From Streptomyces diacarni (GTDB taxonomy: Bacteria > Actinomycetota > Actinomycetes > Streptomycetales > Streptomycetaceae): a DNA stretch of 64,000 nucleotides. Under the pieces are notes generated by a model. The model did no database searches, had not been told where the DNA came from, and saw only the letters and a program-made list of their open reading frames with translations. The position numbers and the translations under genes are program-made. The stretch is taken from NCBI RefSeq assembly GCF_003323715.1, contig NZ_QOIN01000034.1:124001-188000 (forward strand), in the 5' to 3' direction. How positions within the stretch are numbered: the stretch's first letter is position 1; every line of letters begins with the position of its first letter. Below, piece after piece: positions 18,344 to 26,880 of the stretch.

Positions 18344-19465
18344 TCAGGTCGGCTGCGCGGGGACTTCCAGTGTCACCATCGTCGGTCCTTCGGCCGGGCT
18401 GTTGAGTGCCAGGACGCCGTCGAACTGGGCCAGCCGCCGCTGGACGCCCCGCAGTCCGGAGCCGGCGTCGAGGGAGGCGCCGCCCTTGCCGTCGTCGGTG
18501 ACGGTGACGCGGACGGCGCCCGAGTCGGGGGTGTCCTGGGCGTAGAGCACGTCGAGCCACACCCGGGAGGCCTCGGCGTGCTTGGCGGCGTTGGTCAGCA
18601 CCTCGCTCACCGCGAAGTAGACGGCCGTCTCGACGGGCTCGTCGAAGCGTCCCGGCAGGTCGATGTCGGCCTCCACGGGGATCTGCATGCGCAGGGCCAG
18701 CGCGCGCAGGGCGTCGGGGAGGCCGCGTTCGGCCAGGACGGGCGGGTGGATGCCGCGCACCAGGTCGCGCAGTTCCGTCAGCGCCTCGGCGCTGTTCTCC
18801 CGCGCCTGGGCGATCAGCGCCTTGGCCTTGGCGGGGTCGCGTTCGACGAGGGCTTCGATGGTGCCCAGGCTCATGCCCATGGCGACCAGCCGGGCCTGCG
18901 CGCCGTCGTGCAGGTCGCGTTCGATGCGGCGCAGCTCGGCCGCGGAGGAGTCCACCGCGTCGTGCCGGGTCTCGTACAGCTCCGCGACGCGGCGGGAGAG
19001 CAGCATCTCGCGGGTGGGCTCCAGCATCCGCGCGGTCAGCTGGTGGTTGAGCGGCAGCATCGGAGGCAGCAGCGCCGTGGTGAAGCCGGCCGTCATGTCG
19101 GCGGGCAGCCAGGAGATGTCCCGCCAGGTCGCGGGGTCCTTCAGCAGCCACACGCACTGCTCCACCCAGCCGACGACGCCGCCGCCGCGTCGACGCGGCC
19201 GGGGCCGGTACGGTTCGGGCACCTCGATGCCGCCCCACCGGTGGGCGAGCTTCCGCCGCTGGTTGGCGTAGCGGCGGAGGGCGTGCTGGACGGGTGGGAA
19301 GGTGACGACGCCCACCCCGATGGGCAGCAGCGCGAGCGAGACGAGGGACAGCACGAACAGCAGGATGGAGAGCGGGAGCGTGACGACGGCGAGCGCGGGT
19401 CCCCTCACGAGCGCCAGCATCAGCTCGTGCGTCTGTACCGCGGCCCGCGGTCGCTCGTCCGTCAC
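18344..19465 (-). CDS. Sensor histidine kinase (HisKA_3 family)
   Basis: 373 residues. Two N-terminal membrane helices (about 22-56) are followed by a short linker, a dimerisation helix with phospho-acceptor His186 in RIERDLHDGAQARL, and an HATPase_c domain (N box SEVLTNAAKHA, G1 VTDDGKGGA, G2 SGLRGVQRRL). No extracytoplasmic sensor domain is evident, so it probably senses the membrane. GTG 19465 has GGGAGGGAA upstream. Its likely partner is the NarL-type regulator at 22819-23466, with the GH89 gene lying between them in the same orientation. The catalytic half is strikingly similar to the kinase at 34238-35566. Confidence 0.9.
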   Translation of the reverse strand: MTDERPRAAVQTHELMLALVRGPALAVVTLPLSILLFVLSLVSLALLPIGVGVVTFPPVQHALRRYANQRRKLAHRWGGIEVPEPYRPRPRRRGGGVVGWVEQCVWLLKDPATWRDISWLPADMTAGFTTALLPPMLPLNHQLTARMLEPTREMLLSRRVAELYETRHDAVDSSAAELRRIERDLHDGAQARLVAMGMSLGTIEALVERDPAKAKALIAQARENSAEALTELRDLVRGIHPPVLAERGLPDALRALALRMQIPVEADIDLPGRFDEPVETAVYFAVSEVLTNAAKHAEASRVWLDVLYAQDTPDSGAVRVTVTDDGKGGASLDAGSGLRGVQRRLAQFDGVLALNSPAEGPTMVTLEVPAQPT

Positions 19466-19529
19466 GTCCCGTTCCCTCCCCGTACTGCCCCTCGCCCGCG
19501 CCGCGGGCCCACCGCCCGCGGCCGCGCGG

Positions 19530-22500
19530 CTAGCGCTCGCCCGTCTTCCAGCCGGCGAATTCGGCGAGTCCGCGGGCCGTGCCGCCGCCGTTGGTCGCCG
19601 TCATGAACGCGCCGGCGTCCTGACTGCCTGACGCACCGGGCACCTCGACGGTTGAGACGGTACGCCAGTTCTTTCCGTCGTCGGTGGACAGCTCCCCGGT
19701 GAAGGAGCGCCCCGAGCGGGAGAGCCGCAGGGTGACGGGGGCCGTGACGCCGGTGATCCGCCGGTAGGTGTCGAGGGTGCCGTCGCCGTCGCTGTCCCAG
19801 GAGAGCACGACGCCGCTCGCGGGGGTGGCCGCCAGGTTCACAAAGCCGCCGGGCGCCGCGTCGGCCAGCCGGTTGCCCGCGACGATGCCGGCGCGTGCCC
19901 ACGGGCCGCTGTTCTCCTGGGAGACGACCTTCAACGTCACCGTGGAGCCGTCCGCCAGCGCCCCTGGCCGGTAGAGGGCGCCGAACTCGGCGGTCGCCTT
20001 CCACAGGTCGGCGCCCGCGCCGTCGATGGCCCACCGGCCGTCCAGGTGCCCGAAGACGGCGTCGTTGGTCGTTACCGTCCGCACGTCGTCGGGCAGCGGG
20101 CCCGCCCGGTAGAAGCGGTCGGACCTGCTGGTGGCCACCCTGTCCTGGCCCGCGGGTCCGGCCAGGACCTCCACCGTGTACTCCAGGGCGTCGAGCGGGT
20201 CGCGCAGTGCGCGCTTCGCCCCCGGGGGGACCCGCCAGCGGACGGTGGCTCTGCCGCCGGGCTCGATGGCGCGGTGCGAGGTCGGGTCCTGGGCCTCGGC
20301 GCCGTCGAGGTCGCGCAGCGTCACCTCGACGTTCCCGGTGGCGCTGAGCCCGTTCTCGTTGCGGTACTCGGCCCGTACGGTGCACGGCTCGCCCGGCGGG
20401 ACGGCGCGGGGCTCGGCGATGACCTTCAGCGACGCCTGGTACGGGGCCTTGGCCAGCACGTCACGCACGCGGGTCGCGGTGGCGTACGGGTCGCTCGCCG
20501 CCCGCGTCGGATAGTCGTTCGTCTTCCGCGTCCAGGGCTCCTCTTGCGCGTACCAGTCGAACTTCTTGGGCGCGCGGTCCTGTTCGAGGGCGTCGGTGAG
20601 GTCGTCGAGGAACGCCTTCCACTGCGGGAGGTGGAAGTCGCGGATGAGGCCGTGCCAGTCGCGGTTGGCGTAGTTGGCCAGGTGGCCGCCGTCGGCCGTG
20701 GGGCGGTCGGCCCAGGTGGTGACCAGGGCGCGGGCCGTGCGCTCCAGCTGCGCGTCCTCCTTCGCCGAGCTCCCCGCACCGCGGGCGGCCTGGAGCCAGG
20801 GGCCCAGCAGGAAGGCCCGGTGGCCGCCTGACATGTCGTCGGACAGCTCCAGCAGCTTCAGCCACAGCGCGGCCAGCTTCTTGAAGGTGGCCGCGTCCTT
20901 GTTGTTGTAGGCGTCCTCCAGCTGCGGGATCAGCGTCCAGGAGCGGTTGGCGAGGACCTGGCGGCCGATGTCGGTCAGGTCGTACCGGTAGGCGTCGCTG
21001 GAGCGCAGCCCCTCGCCAACGCCGAGCAGCGCGGAGAAGGCGCCGTCGAAGGCGGGCAGGTCGAACGCGGGCGTGTGGGTGGCGTAGTAGGCACCGGAGC
21101 GGGCCGAGAGACTGGGCCGGGCCGCGAAGACGCTGTCGTGCGGGCGCCCGTCCTTGCTGCTGATCCGGTACGCGGTCTCCCGCAGCGCCCGCATCGCCTC
21201 CTCCGCCTTGGCGTCCTGGCCGCCGTAGCGCAGCTTCGCGTACCCGATGAACCAGCCGCCCCGGTCCACGGCCTTCTCGCGCCACGCCAGCTCGCTGAAC
21301 AGCTCCAGTGCCGCCGCGTCGCGGTGCGTGGCCTCCGGCATGTAGCAGGTGCCCACCAGCTTGGAGCCCGACTTGTCCCGCCAGGCCGTGAAGCGTTCGG
21401 CCCACATGTGGGTCTTGGCGCCGATGGTGGTGCGGCCGCCGAAGTTGGGGATGCAGCCGAACGCGTAGGGCACCCCGCCCCAGTCCTTCTCCCGGTCGGT
21501 GACCTTGTCCAGGTCGGAGAGGCCGTCGACGATGAGCATCTTGTCCTTGGCGGTGAGCCCGTCCAGCAGCTCCTTGCGGGGGTTCTCCTGCCAGCCGAGA
21601 ATCACCCAGGTGGCGCCGGGCCGTGCGGTGTGCAGGGCCTTCTCCACGGCCCGCGACGCCTCCGGCACCGGCACGTCGCCGGGGTCGCCGCCCTCGTGCA
21701 GCAGGTCCATCTTGAAGTGGTCGACGTCGCCGAAGAGTTTCTGCTGGTGCTGGTAGAAGGAGGCGGCCACCTTGCGGAAGGCGTCCGTGCGCGGGTCCAG
21801 CCACGGCGGCCGGTCCAGCCCGTTCCACTTGCCCTGCGGCACGGTGCGGGCGCCCTTGTGGTGCTTGGCGAAGTCGGCGGGGACGGTGCCGAAGTAGCCG
21901 GGCAGCACCGGCTTCATGCCCAGCTCGCGCATCCGGGCGAGGATGCGCTTGCCCAGGTCGGTCCGCTTCTTCAGCAGCGCGGTGCTGATCGGCCCTCCGT
22001 ACTCGGCCATGTTCTGCAGCAGCCACCACGGCTGGTGCGTGGGCGCCGGGATCCAGGCGCGCGCCTGGGCCTCGCTGTACCCGAAGTCCTGGAGCACCCG
22101 GTGGTAGACGGCCTCCTGGCCCGCGGTGACCAGCACCTCGTTGAAGCCGTGCAGGGCCAGCACGTCGAGGAAGCGCTCCCAGTGCTCCCAGTCGGCGTAG
22201 GGGGCCGTGTAGCCGTCGTGGGTGTCGTTGAGGGCGAACCTGTTGGCGACGGTGGCCTTCTGCGCGTGCTGCGCCCGGGGCGCGGGCAGCGTCGCGGGGA
22301 GGTCGAGTTGGCTGCCCGACCAGGAGACGTGGGCGTCGCAGCTGTACTTGAGATACCAGTGCAGGCCCATGAGCATGGCCACGGGTCCCGTGCCCGCCAC
22401 CCGCACGCCGCCCGCCTTGCCGGTGACCTTGAACCGCTCGGGCCCGCCGATCTGCTGGAAGGTGACCTGCCCGGCGTGCTGGGGCAGCAGCCGCTGGAGC

Positions 22501-22742
22501 GCCTGCTGCGCCGCGTCGATGCCCGGCGCCTTGGCCCGTGCCGTGCCGGTGCGCTGCCCGTCCGTCCGCTGAGCCGCCATGGCGGGGACGTACCCGCCAC
22601 AGAGCGCGAGACCCGCGCCGAGCGCGCCCGTCGTGCCCAGCACGGCCCGCCTGTCGAGGGGTGCGCGGGCCGGCGGCACCGCGGATTCACCGGACTGCTC
22701 GTATTCGTCGTATCTTCTGCGCTCGTCGATCGGCTCGTGCAT
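19530..22742 (-). CDS. Secreted GH89 alpha-N-acetylglucosaminidase
   Basis: 1070 residues. A Tat-like export signal contains DRR (30-32) followed by AVLGTTGALGAGLALCGGYV. Next come the NAGLU N-domain, the GH89 catalytic barrel (RFALNDTHDGYTAPYADWEH, HGFNEVLVTAGQEAVYHRVL, PNFGGRTTIGAKTHMWAERF) and a helical C-domain. Glu in LLHEGGDPGD aligns with the human NAGLU acid residue. After about residue 720 there are an Ig-like segment and a DUF1349/lectin-like beta-sandwich with DSDGDGTLD. The family cleaves terminal alpha-linked GlcNAc from heparan or mucin-type glycans. ATG 22742 was chosen over a start 21 codons earlier because GGTGGAGG lies just upstream and the signal is better placed. It lies between a response regulator and a kinase. 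Confidence 0.9.
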   Translation of the reverse strand: MHEPIDERRRYDEYEQSGESAVPPARAPLDRRAVLGTTGALGAGLALCGGYVPAMAAQRTDGQRTGTARAKAPGIDAAQQALQRLLPQHAGQVTFQQIGGPERFKVTGKAGGVRVAGTGPVAMLMGLHWYLKYSCDAHVSWSGSQLDLPATLPAPRAQHAQKATVANRFALNDTHDGYTAPYADWEHWERFLDVLALHGFNEVLVTAGQEAVYHRVLQDFGYSEAQARAWIPAPTHQPWWLLQNMAEYGGPISTALLKKRTDLGKRILARMRELGMKPVLPGYFGTVPADFAKHHKGARTVPQGKWNGLDRPPWLDPRTDAFRKVAASFYQHQQKLFGDVDHFKMDLLHEGGDPGDVPVPEASRAVEKALHTARPGATWVILGWQENPRKELLDGLTAKDKMLIVDGLSDLDKVTDREKDWGGVPYAFGCIPNFGGRTTIGAKTHMWAERFTAWRDKSGSKLVGTCYMPEATHRDAAALELFSELAWREKAVDRGGWFIGYAKLRYGGQDAKAEEAMRALRETAYRISSKDGRPHDSVFAARPSLSARSGAYYATHTPAFDLPAFDGAFSALLGVGEGLRSSDAYRYDLTDIGRQVLANRSWTLIPQLEDAYNNKDAATFKKLAALWLKLLELSDDMSGGHRAFLLGPWLQAARGAGSSAKEDAQLERTARALVTTWADRPTADGGHLANYANRDWHGLIRDFHLPQWKAFLDDLTDALEQDRAPKKFDWYAQEEPWTRKTNDYPTRAASDPYATATRVRDVLAKAPYQASLKVIAEPRAVPPGEPCTVRAEYRNENGLSATGNVEVTLRDLDGAEAQDPTSHRAIEPGGRATVRWRVPPGAKRALRDPLDALEYTVEVLAGPAGQDRVATSRSDRFYRAGPLPDDVRTVTTNDAVFGHLDGRWAIDGAGADLWKATAEFGALYRPGALADGSTVTLKVVSQENSGPWARAGIVAGNRLADAAPGGFVNLAATPASGVVLSWDSDGDGTLDTYRRITGVTAPVTLRLSRSGRSFTGELSTDDGKNWRTVSTVEVPGASGSQDAGAFMTATNGGGTARGLAEFAGWKTGER

Positions 22743-22818
22743 GGGGGCGCCTCCACCTGAGGGGTGTTCTGCCGTATGTGACCAAAGACACGTACGGTGA
22801 GGCACGGTAACGAAGCGG

Positions 22819-23466
22819 TCAGCCTCGGTCGAGGTAGGCGAGCACGGCGAGTACGCGCCGGTTGTCGTCGTCGGAGGGCGGCAGGTCCAGCTTTCCGAAG
22901 ATGTTCGAGGTGTGCTTGGCGACCGCCCGCTCGGTGACGACCAGCTGCGCCGCGATGGCCGCGTTCGACCTGCCCTGCGCCATCAGCTCCATCACCTCTT
23001 TCTCCCGCGCCGTCAGGTTCCCCATCGGCGCGTCCTGCGAGCGCCGCGTCAGCAGCTGCTGGATCACCTGCGGGTCCATCGCCGTACCGCCCGCGGAGAC
23101 CCGCCGTACGGCGTCCACGAACTGGTCGGCGTCGAAGACCCGGTCCTTAAGCAGGTAGCCCACGCCCCCGTTCCCGTCCGCCAGCAGCTCGCGCGCGTAC
23201 AGCTGCTCGACGTGCTGGGAGAGGACCAGCACCGGCAGCCCCGGACGCTTGCGGCGCGCCTCCAACGCGCACTGGAGCCCCTCGTCGGTGAACGAGGGCG
23301 GCAGCCGTACGTCCACCACGGCCACGTCGGGCTCCAGCCGGGCGAGGGCCCGGCTCAGTTCGGGGCCGTTGTCGACCGCCGCCGCGATCTCGAAGTCGAA
23401 CGCCTCCAGCATGCGGACGAGCCCGTCCCTGAGCAGGAAGAGGTCCTCAGCGATGACGACACGCAC
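22819..23466 (-). CDS. NarL/LuxR-type response regulator
   Basis: 215 residues. The receiver domain has the ED acidic pocket (7-8), Asp52 (VVDVRLPPS) and Lys in YLLKDRVFD. The C-terminal LuxR HTH starts LTAREKEVMELMAQGRSNAA. The ending DDDNRRVLAVLAYLDRG is typical of the two-component family paired with the small multi-TM HisKA_3 kinases here. GTG 23466 was chosen over TTG 23478 because GGAGA sits 6 nt before it. It is the first gene of a minus-strand run: regulator, GH89, kinase, membrane protein. Confidence 0.9.
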   Translation of the reverse strand: MRVVIAEDLFLLRDGLVRMLEAFDFEIAAAVDNGPELSRALARLEPDVAVVDVRLPPSFTDEGLQCALEARRKRPGLPVLVLSQHVEQLYARELLADGNGGVGYLLKDRVFDADQFVDAVRRVSAGGTAMDPQVIQQLLTRRSQDAPMGNLTAREKEVMELMAQGRSNAAIAAQLVVTERAVAKHTSNIFGKLDLPPSDDDNRRVLAVLAYLDRG

Positions 23467-23620
23467 GGGAATCTCCAAACACGGTGGCCCGCTGGGCCGT
23501 ATGGCGGTGGAGCCACGAATCTACCCGTACGGGCCCCCCGGGGCCCCAGGTCCGGTCGGAGCGGGGCCCCTCGCGCGGCGCGGTGCGGCGCACCAGCGAC
23601 TGCCGAGTCGCGGCCTCAGC

Positions 23621-23661
23621 GGCTCAGCGGCTCAGCGGCTCAGCGGCCTCACCGGCTCAGC
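23621..23661. repeat. 8-bp tandem repeat (GGCTCAGC)
   Basis: Three adjacent copies at 23621-23644 and a fourth at 23654-23661 after a degenerate unit. The array lies just beyond the 3' end of the protease remnant and upstream of the response regulator promoter. No function is apparent. Confidence 0.8.
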
Positions 23662-23689
23662 GGCCGGTGCGGTGGGTCCGGCAGCGGGA

Positions 23690-24310
23690 TCAGCCGGTGA
23701 CCTCGCGTATCCAGTCGCTGTGCTCGGCGACGCTCGGGTAGATGTCGGGCGTCGAGGCGCAGTCACCGACCGACCGGCTCGTCACACCGGCCAGCTGCCA
23801 GCGGCCCGCTGCCCTGGTGAGCGCCGGCGCGCCGGAGTCGCCTCCGCACGTCCCGGCCTCGCCGTCCGGATTGTCGGTGCAAAAGTCGCCCTCGCGGATG
23901 CCCCACGCGTCCCCGTCCGTCTCGTTGGAGGCGCACTTGGGGGTGTCGGGGGAGAGCACCGGAAGGTCGATCTCGCGGTGCTTGACGGGCAGCTGCGAGG
24001 GGTCGTTCCCCGTCGCCTTGGTGTAACCCCATCCGGTGGCCCTGACGGTGTCACCGGCCGCCGGGGTCTTCGAGGCCAGCGGTGCGGGCTCCTTGGAGAC
24101 CTCGGAGGAGAGCTGGACCAGCGCGAGGTCGTGCGCGCTGCCCTCCTCGTCCGCGTAGCGGTAGTCCGGGTGCACCACGAACTTCTTCACCTGGGAGACC
24201 TCGCCGCCCTTGGTATGGGCGCGGGGCCGCCCGGGGACGGCAAGGGCGCGCGGCGCCCGGTCCCCCTGGGCACCTTCGGTGCCGTTCGCCTCACCAGATG
24301 ACACAAGCAT
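23690..24310 (-). pseudogene. Trypsin-like serine protease remnant lacking the catalytic His
   Basis: 206 codons from ATG 24310. The S1 chymotrypsin-fold C-terminal two thirds is well preserved: FVVHPDYR, catalytic Asp in AHDLALVQL, ATGWGYT, the Ser motif GTCGGDSGAPA, and the end YPSVAEHSDWI. The first third is missing: no secretion signal, no IVGG-like activation site, and no TAAHC containing the catalytic His. An in-frame TGA at 24338-24340 blocks extension, and no TAAHC is found in the other minus frames upstream. Residues 8-35 look like scrambled sequence leading into the normal AHTKGGEV strand. It cannot be an active protease as read. It is either a decayed gene or one whose 5' part was removed when the divergent region was rearranged. 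Confidence 0.75.
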
Positions 24311-24713
24311 CTCCCCGTCAGATGTGGCACTCCCATCTCACCTCCCTCAACTCGCGCGTGTCCAGAGCTTTTTGACGCGACCGGTGGCTCCTCGGCGGCC
24401 CAGCTGCGGCCCGCCTGCGGTCCCTCGGCGGCGCATCGGTGGCGCACCGGCGCGGCGGGCCGGGCGCCGGTGCCGTCCCGCCCCGGCTCCGGGCTCCCGC
24501 GACCGATGCGAAAGCCCGGGTTCACACCGTGCGCGGGGCCGCCGTCGGGTAGGCTTGCCGACCAGTACCGAACGTCCGAGCGACGCGGAGAGAGGGAGGT
24601 GAGAAGCATTTCCGCTGTGACAGGCAAGGTGCTCTCCCCCCGTACCGGGCGGCCCGCGACGCGCTGAGCGGACGCCGGGGACAGCGGGAGCGCTGAGAAC
24701 CCGAAAGGCTCCC
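24311..24713. other. 403-bp intergenic region between protease remnant and methyltransferase
   Basis: No gene is supported here. It holds a possible promoter for the plus-strand methyltransferase (TAGGCT at 24550-24555) and a purine-rich stretch (GAGAGAGGGAGG near 24589-24600). A 22-codon ORF (24599-24667) starts directly at that stretch with no spacing and is not convincing. The missing N-terminal part of the protease would have mapped here on the minus strand and is not found. Confidence 0.6.
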
Positions 24714-25547
24714 ATGCACGCTCGATCCGACGACTTCCCCCTCGCCGACCCCTCCCGCGCGAAAGCCGACCTGGTCGCGCGGCTCCGCGCCGCGGGCTGC
24801 GTCTTCGCCGAGGACGAGGCCCGCCTCCTGCGGGAGACCGCACGTGACGCGGCCGCACTCGACACCATGGCCGCCCGGCGCATCGCCGGGCACCCCCTCG
24901 AACACGTACTGGGCTGGGCCGAGTTCGCCGGCCTGCGCGTCGCCGTCGAACCCGGCGTCTTCGTCCCCCGGCGCCGTACGGAGTTCCTCGTACGGTGCGC
25001 GGCACAGTGCGCGGCCGACGCCGCCCCCACCGGGACGCCGCCCCTCGTCGTGGACCTGTGCTGCGGCACCGGCGCGGTGGGCGCGGCAGTCCTCGCGGCA
25101 CTGCCGGACGGTGGCGAACTGCACGCCGCCGACATCGACCCGGCGGCCGTGCGCTGCGCCCGCCACAACCTCGCGGAGACCGGCGGACACGTCCACCAGG
25201 GCGACCTGTTCGCCGCGCTGCCGACCGCGCTGCGCGGCCGGGTGCACGTGCTGACGGCCAACGTGCCCTACGTGCCGACCGACGAGATACCGCTCCTGCC
25301 GCCCGAGGCCCGCGACCACGAACCCCTCCCCGCCCTCGACGGCGGACCCGACGGGCTCGCCCCGCTGCGCCGCGTCGCCGCCGACGCCGCCGCGTGGCTC
25401 GCCCCGGGCGGAGCGCTGCTGACCGAGACCAGCACCCGGCAGGCCGAGCCGGCCGCCGACCTGCTGACGGCGGCAGGGCTGACGCCGACCGTCGCCGAGG
25501 ACCCCGACCTGTACGCGACGGTCCTCACGGCCCGGCGCCGCGAGTGA
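24714..25547 (+). CDS. PrmC/HemK-related N5-glutamine methyltransferase-like protein
   Basis: 277 residues. It has an N-terminal helical domain (RIAGHPLEHVLGWAEFAGLR) like the PrmC substrate-binding bundle, then a class I SAM-dependent fold: motif I VVDLCCGTGAVGAAV, the acidic loop AADIDPAAVRC, and the catalytic loop TANVPYVP. Canonical PrmC/HemK has NPPY there; NVPY is typical, to my knowledge, of a separate actinobacterial subgroup with unknown substrate. The Asn that contacts the Gln amide is kept. It probably methylates a protein glutamine other than release factors, since true PrmC normally lies next to prfA. It is convergent with the oxidoreductase downstream. Confidence 0.82.
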   Translation: MHARSDDFPLADPSRAKADLVARLRAAGCVFAEDEARLLRETARDAAALDTMAARRIAGHPLEHVLGWAEFAGLRVAVEPGVFVPRRRTEFLVRCAAQCAADAAPTGTPPLVVDLCCGTGAVGAAVLAALPDGGELHAADIDPAAVRCARHNLAETGGHVHQGDLFAALPTALRGRVHVLTANVPYVPTDEIPLLPPEARDHEPLPALDGGPDGLAPLRRVAADAAAWLAPGGALLTETSTRQAEPAADLLTAAGLTPTVAEDPDLYATVLTARRRE

Positions 25548-25665
25548 GCCCGGCCGAACCCCGGGCGACCCTTCTCCCCCCACCGGCGGTACGCCTTCTC
25601 CCGCCGACCGCAGGGCACGGGAACAGGCGGCCAGGGAACAGGTGCTCAGGACACCGGGCGCTCAC

Positions 25666-26574
25666 TCAAGCCGGCAGCTGCTCCTGGGCCCGGTGCAGGA
25701 CCGAGGTGACCTCTTCCGCGAAGCGTGCCCCGCACGGGTGGGGCTCGCCGGTGCGTACCGAACGCAGCACCGCGTCGAGGGCGCGGCCGAAGGAGACGGC
25801 AGGGTCCTCCTCGCGGAGCGGGAGTTCGGCGACTCCCGCTCCGCCCCGCACCTCGGCGGTGACCCCGGCCGCCGCCGGGGTCACCGAGTGGCTGAGCGTG
25901 CACGTGCTGGAGGCGCCGGAGGCGTGCCGCAGCACCAGGTGCACGGTGTCGCCGACCCCGCCGCGGGCAGCGGTCACGCTCTCGGCCTCGCCGAGCAGCG
26001 GCAGCAGTACGGACAGCGCGTGGGGGCCGACGTCCCACAGCGCTCCCTTCTCGCGGCGCCAGGGCGAGGCCGTGTAAGGGGAGTCGGCGCCGCCGAAGAC
26101 GGGGGAGAGCCAGTCGGCGCGCCCCACCTGCCAGTCTCCCGTGGACTGTGCGCGGGAGGCCTCGCCGCGCCGGGCCGTCTCGCGCAGCCACTCGCCGGTC
26201 GTGTCGGAGAAGTGCAGGGTGAAGAAGACGACGCAGCCGACGCCGCCCCGCTCCACCGCCTCGGTCACCGCGCGCGCCGCCTCGGGTGTCGTGGCGACGG
26301 GTTTGTCGAGCAGCAGGTGGCAGCCGGCGTCGGCGGCGCGTACGGCGAGGGGGGCCTGCACGTCGGGTGGCAGGGCGACGGCCACCGCGTCGCAGTCCGC
26401 GAACAGCGCGTCGATGTCGGCGTAGGCCCGGGTGCCGAGCTGCTGGGCGAGGGCGCCGGTGGGCTCCGCGCGGCGTCCCCAGACGCCGACGAGGTCCACG
26501 TCCTGGTGAGCGGCGAGGGCGGGCCCGTGGGTGCGCTGTGCCCATGGCCCGGTGCCGAGGAGTCCGAACTTCAT
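25666..26574 (-). CDS. Gfo/Idh/MocA-family NAD(P)-dependent oxidoreductase
   Basis: 302 residues. The N-terminal Rossmann fold has GLLGTGPWAQRTHGPAL and the conserved LLLDKPVATTPEAARAV, where EKP is here DKP; the Lys is the usual catalytic residue. The C-terminal substrate domain includes WRREKGALWDVGPHALSVLL with the GPH motif. The substrate is probably a sugar, inositol or similar polyol derivative, but nothing nearby identifies it. ATG 26574 begins directly at the Rossmann strand. It is divergent from the betaine operon across a 306-bp gap. Confidence 0.87.
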   Translation of the reverse strand: MKFGLLGTGPWAQRTHGPALAAHQDVDLVGVWGRRAEPTGALAQQLGTRAYADIDALFADCDAVAVALPPDVQAPLAVRAADAGCHLLLDKPVATTPEAARAVTEAVERGGVGCVVFFTLHFSDTTGEWLRETARRGEASRAQSTGDWQVGRADWLSPVFGGADSPYTASPWRREKGALWDVGPHALSVLLPLLGEAESVTAARGGVGDTVHLVLRHASGASSTCTLSHSVTPAAAGVTAEVRGGAGVAELPLREEDPAVSFGRALDAVLRSVRTGEPHPCGARFAEEVTSVLHRAQEQLPA

Positions 26575-26880
26575 GCCCGCAGCGTAGGAGAGGCCGGCCG
26601 CGTGGGGGAGAGGGCGTCGGCGGCGGGCTCGCCACGCCGTGGGGCGCGCGTCCGTACGGGGGATGACCGCGTTGCCCCATCGGAGCCGACTATCGCCTCT
26701 CCCGTGTGCACGTCCGGTGCGTCCCGTGGCCGTCGGCGCCGCCCCGCGTCATGGTGACGCCCGGCCGGGCCGGAGGGACCGACGCCTGGTCGAGGCCGGT
26801 CCAGCGCCCGACCGGGAACGGCCGGGGACGTACGACGCCCGGCCGGCAGCGGCCGGGGCCGAGCGAGGGAGACGGACGTC
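26575..26880. other. 306-bp divergent promoter region
   Basis: It separates the oxidoreductase (minus) and betB (plus) and must contain both promoters. A purine-rich GAGGGAGACGG lies just before the betB ATG. I see no clear operator palindrome and no betI-like regulator gene. Confidence 0.55.

Noticed and set aside
24599..24667. 22-codon ORF before the PrmC-like gene (possible leader peptide)
   Set aside because: The purine-rich ribosome-like site abuts the GTG with no spacing, there is no run of a single amino acid and no terminator hairpin between it and the gene.
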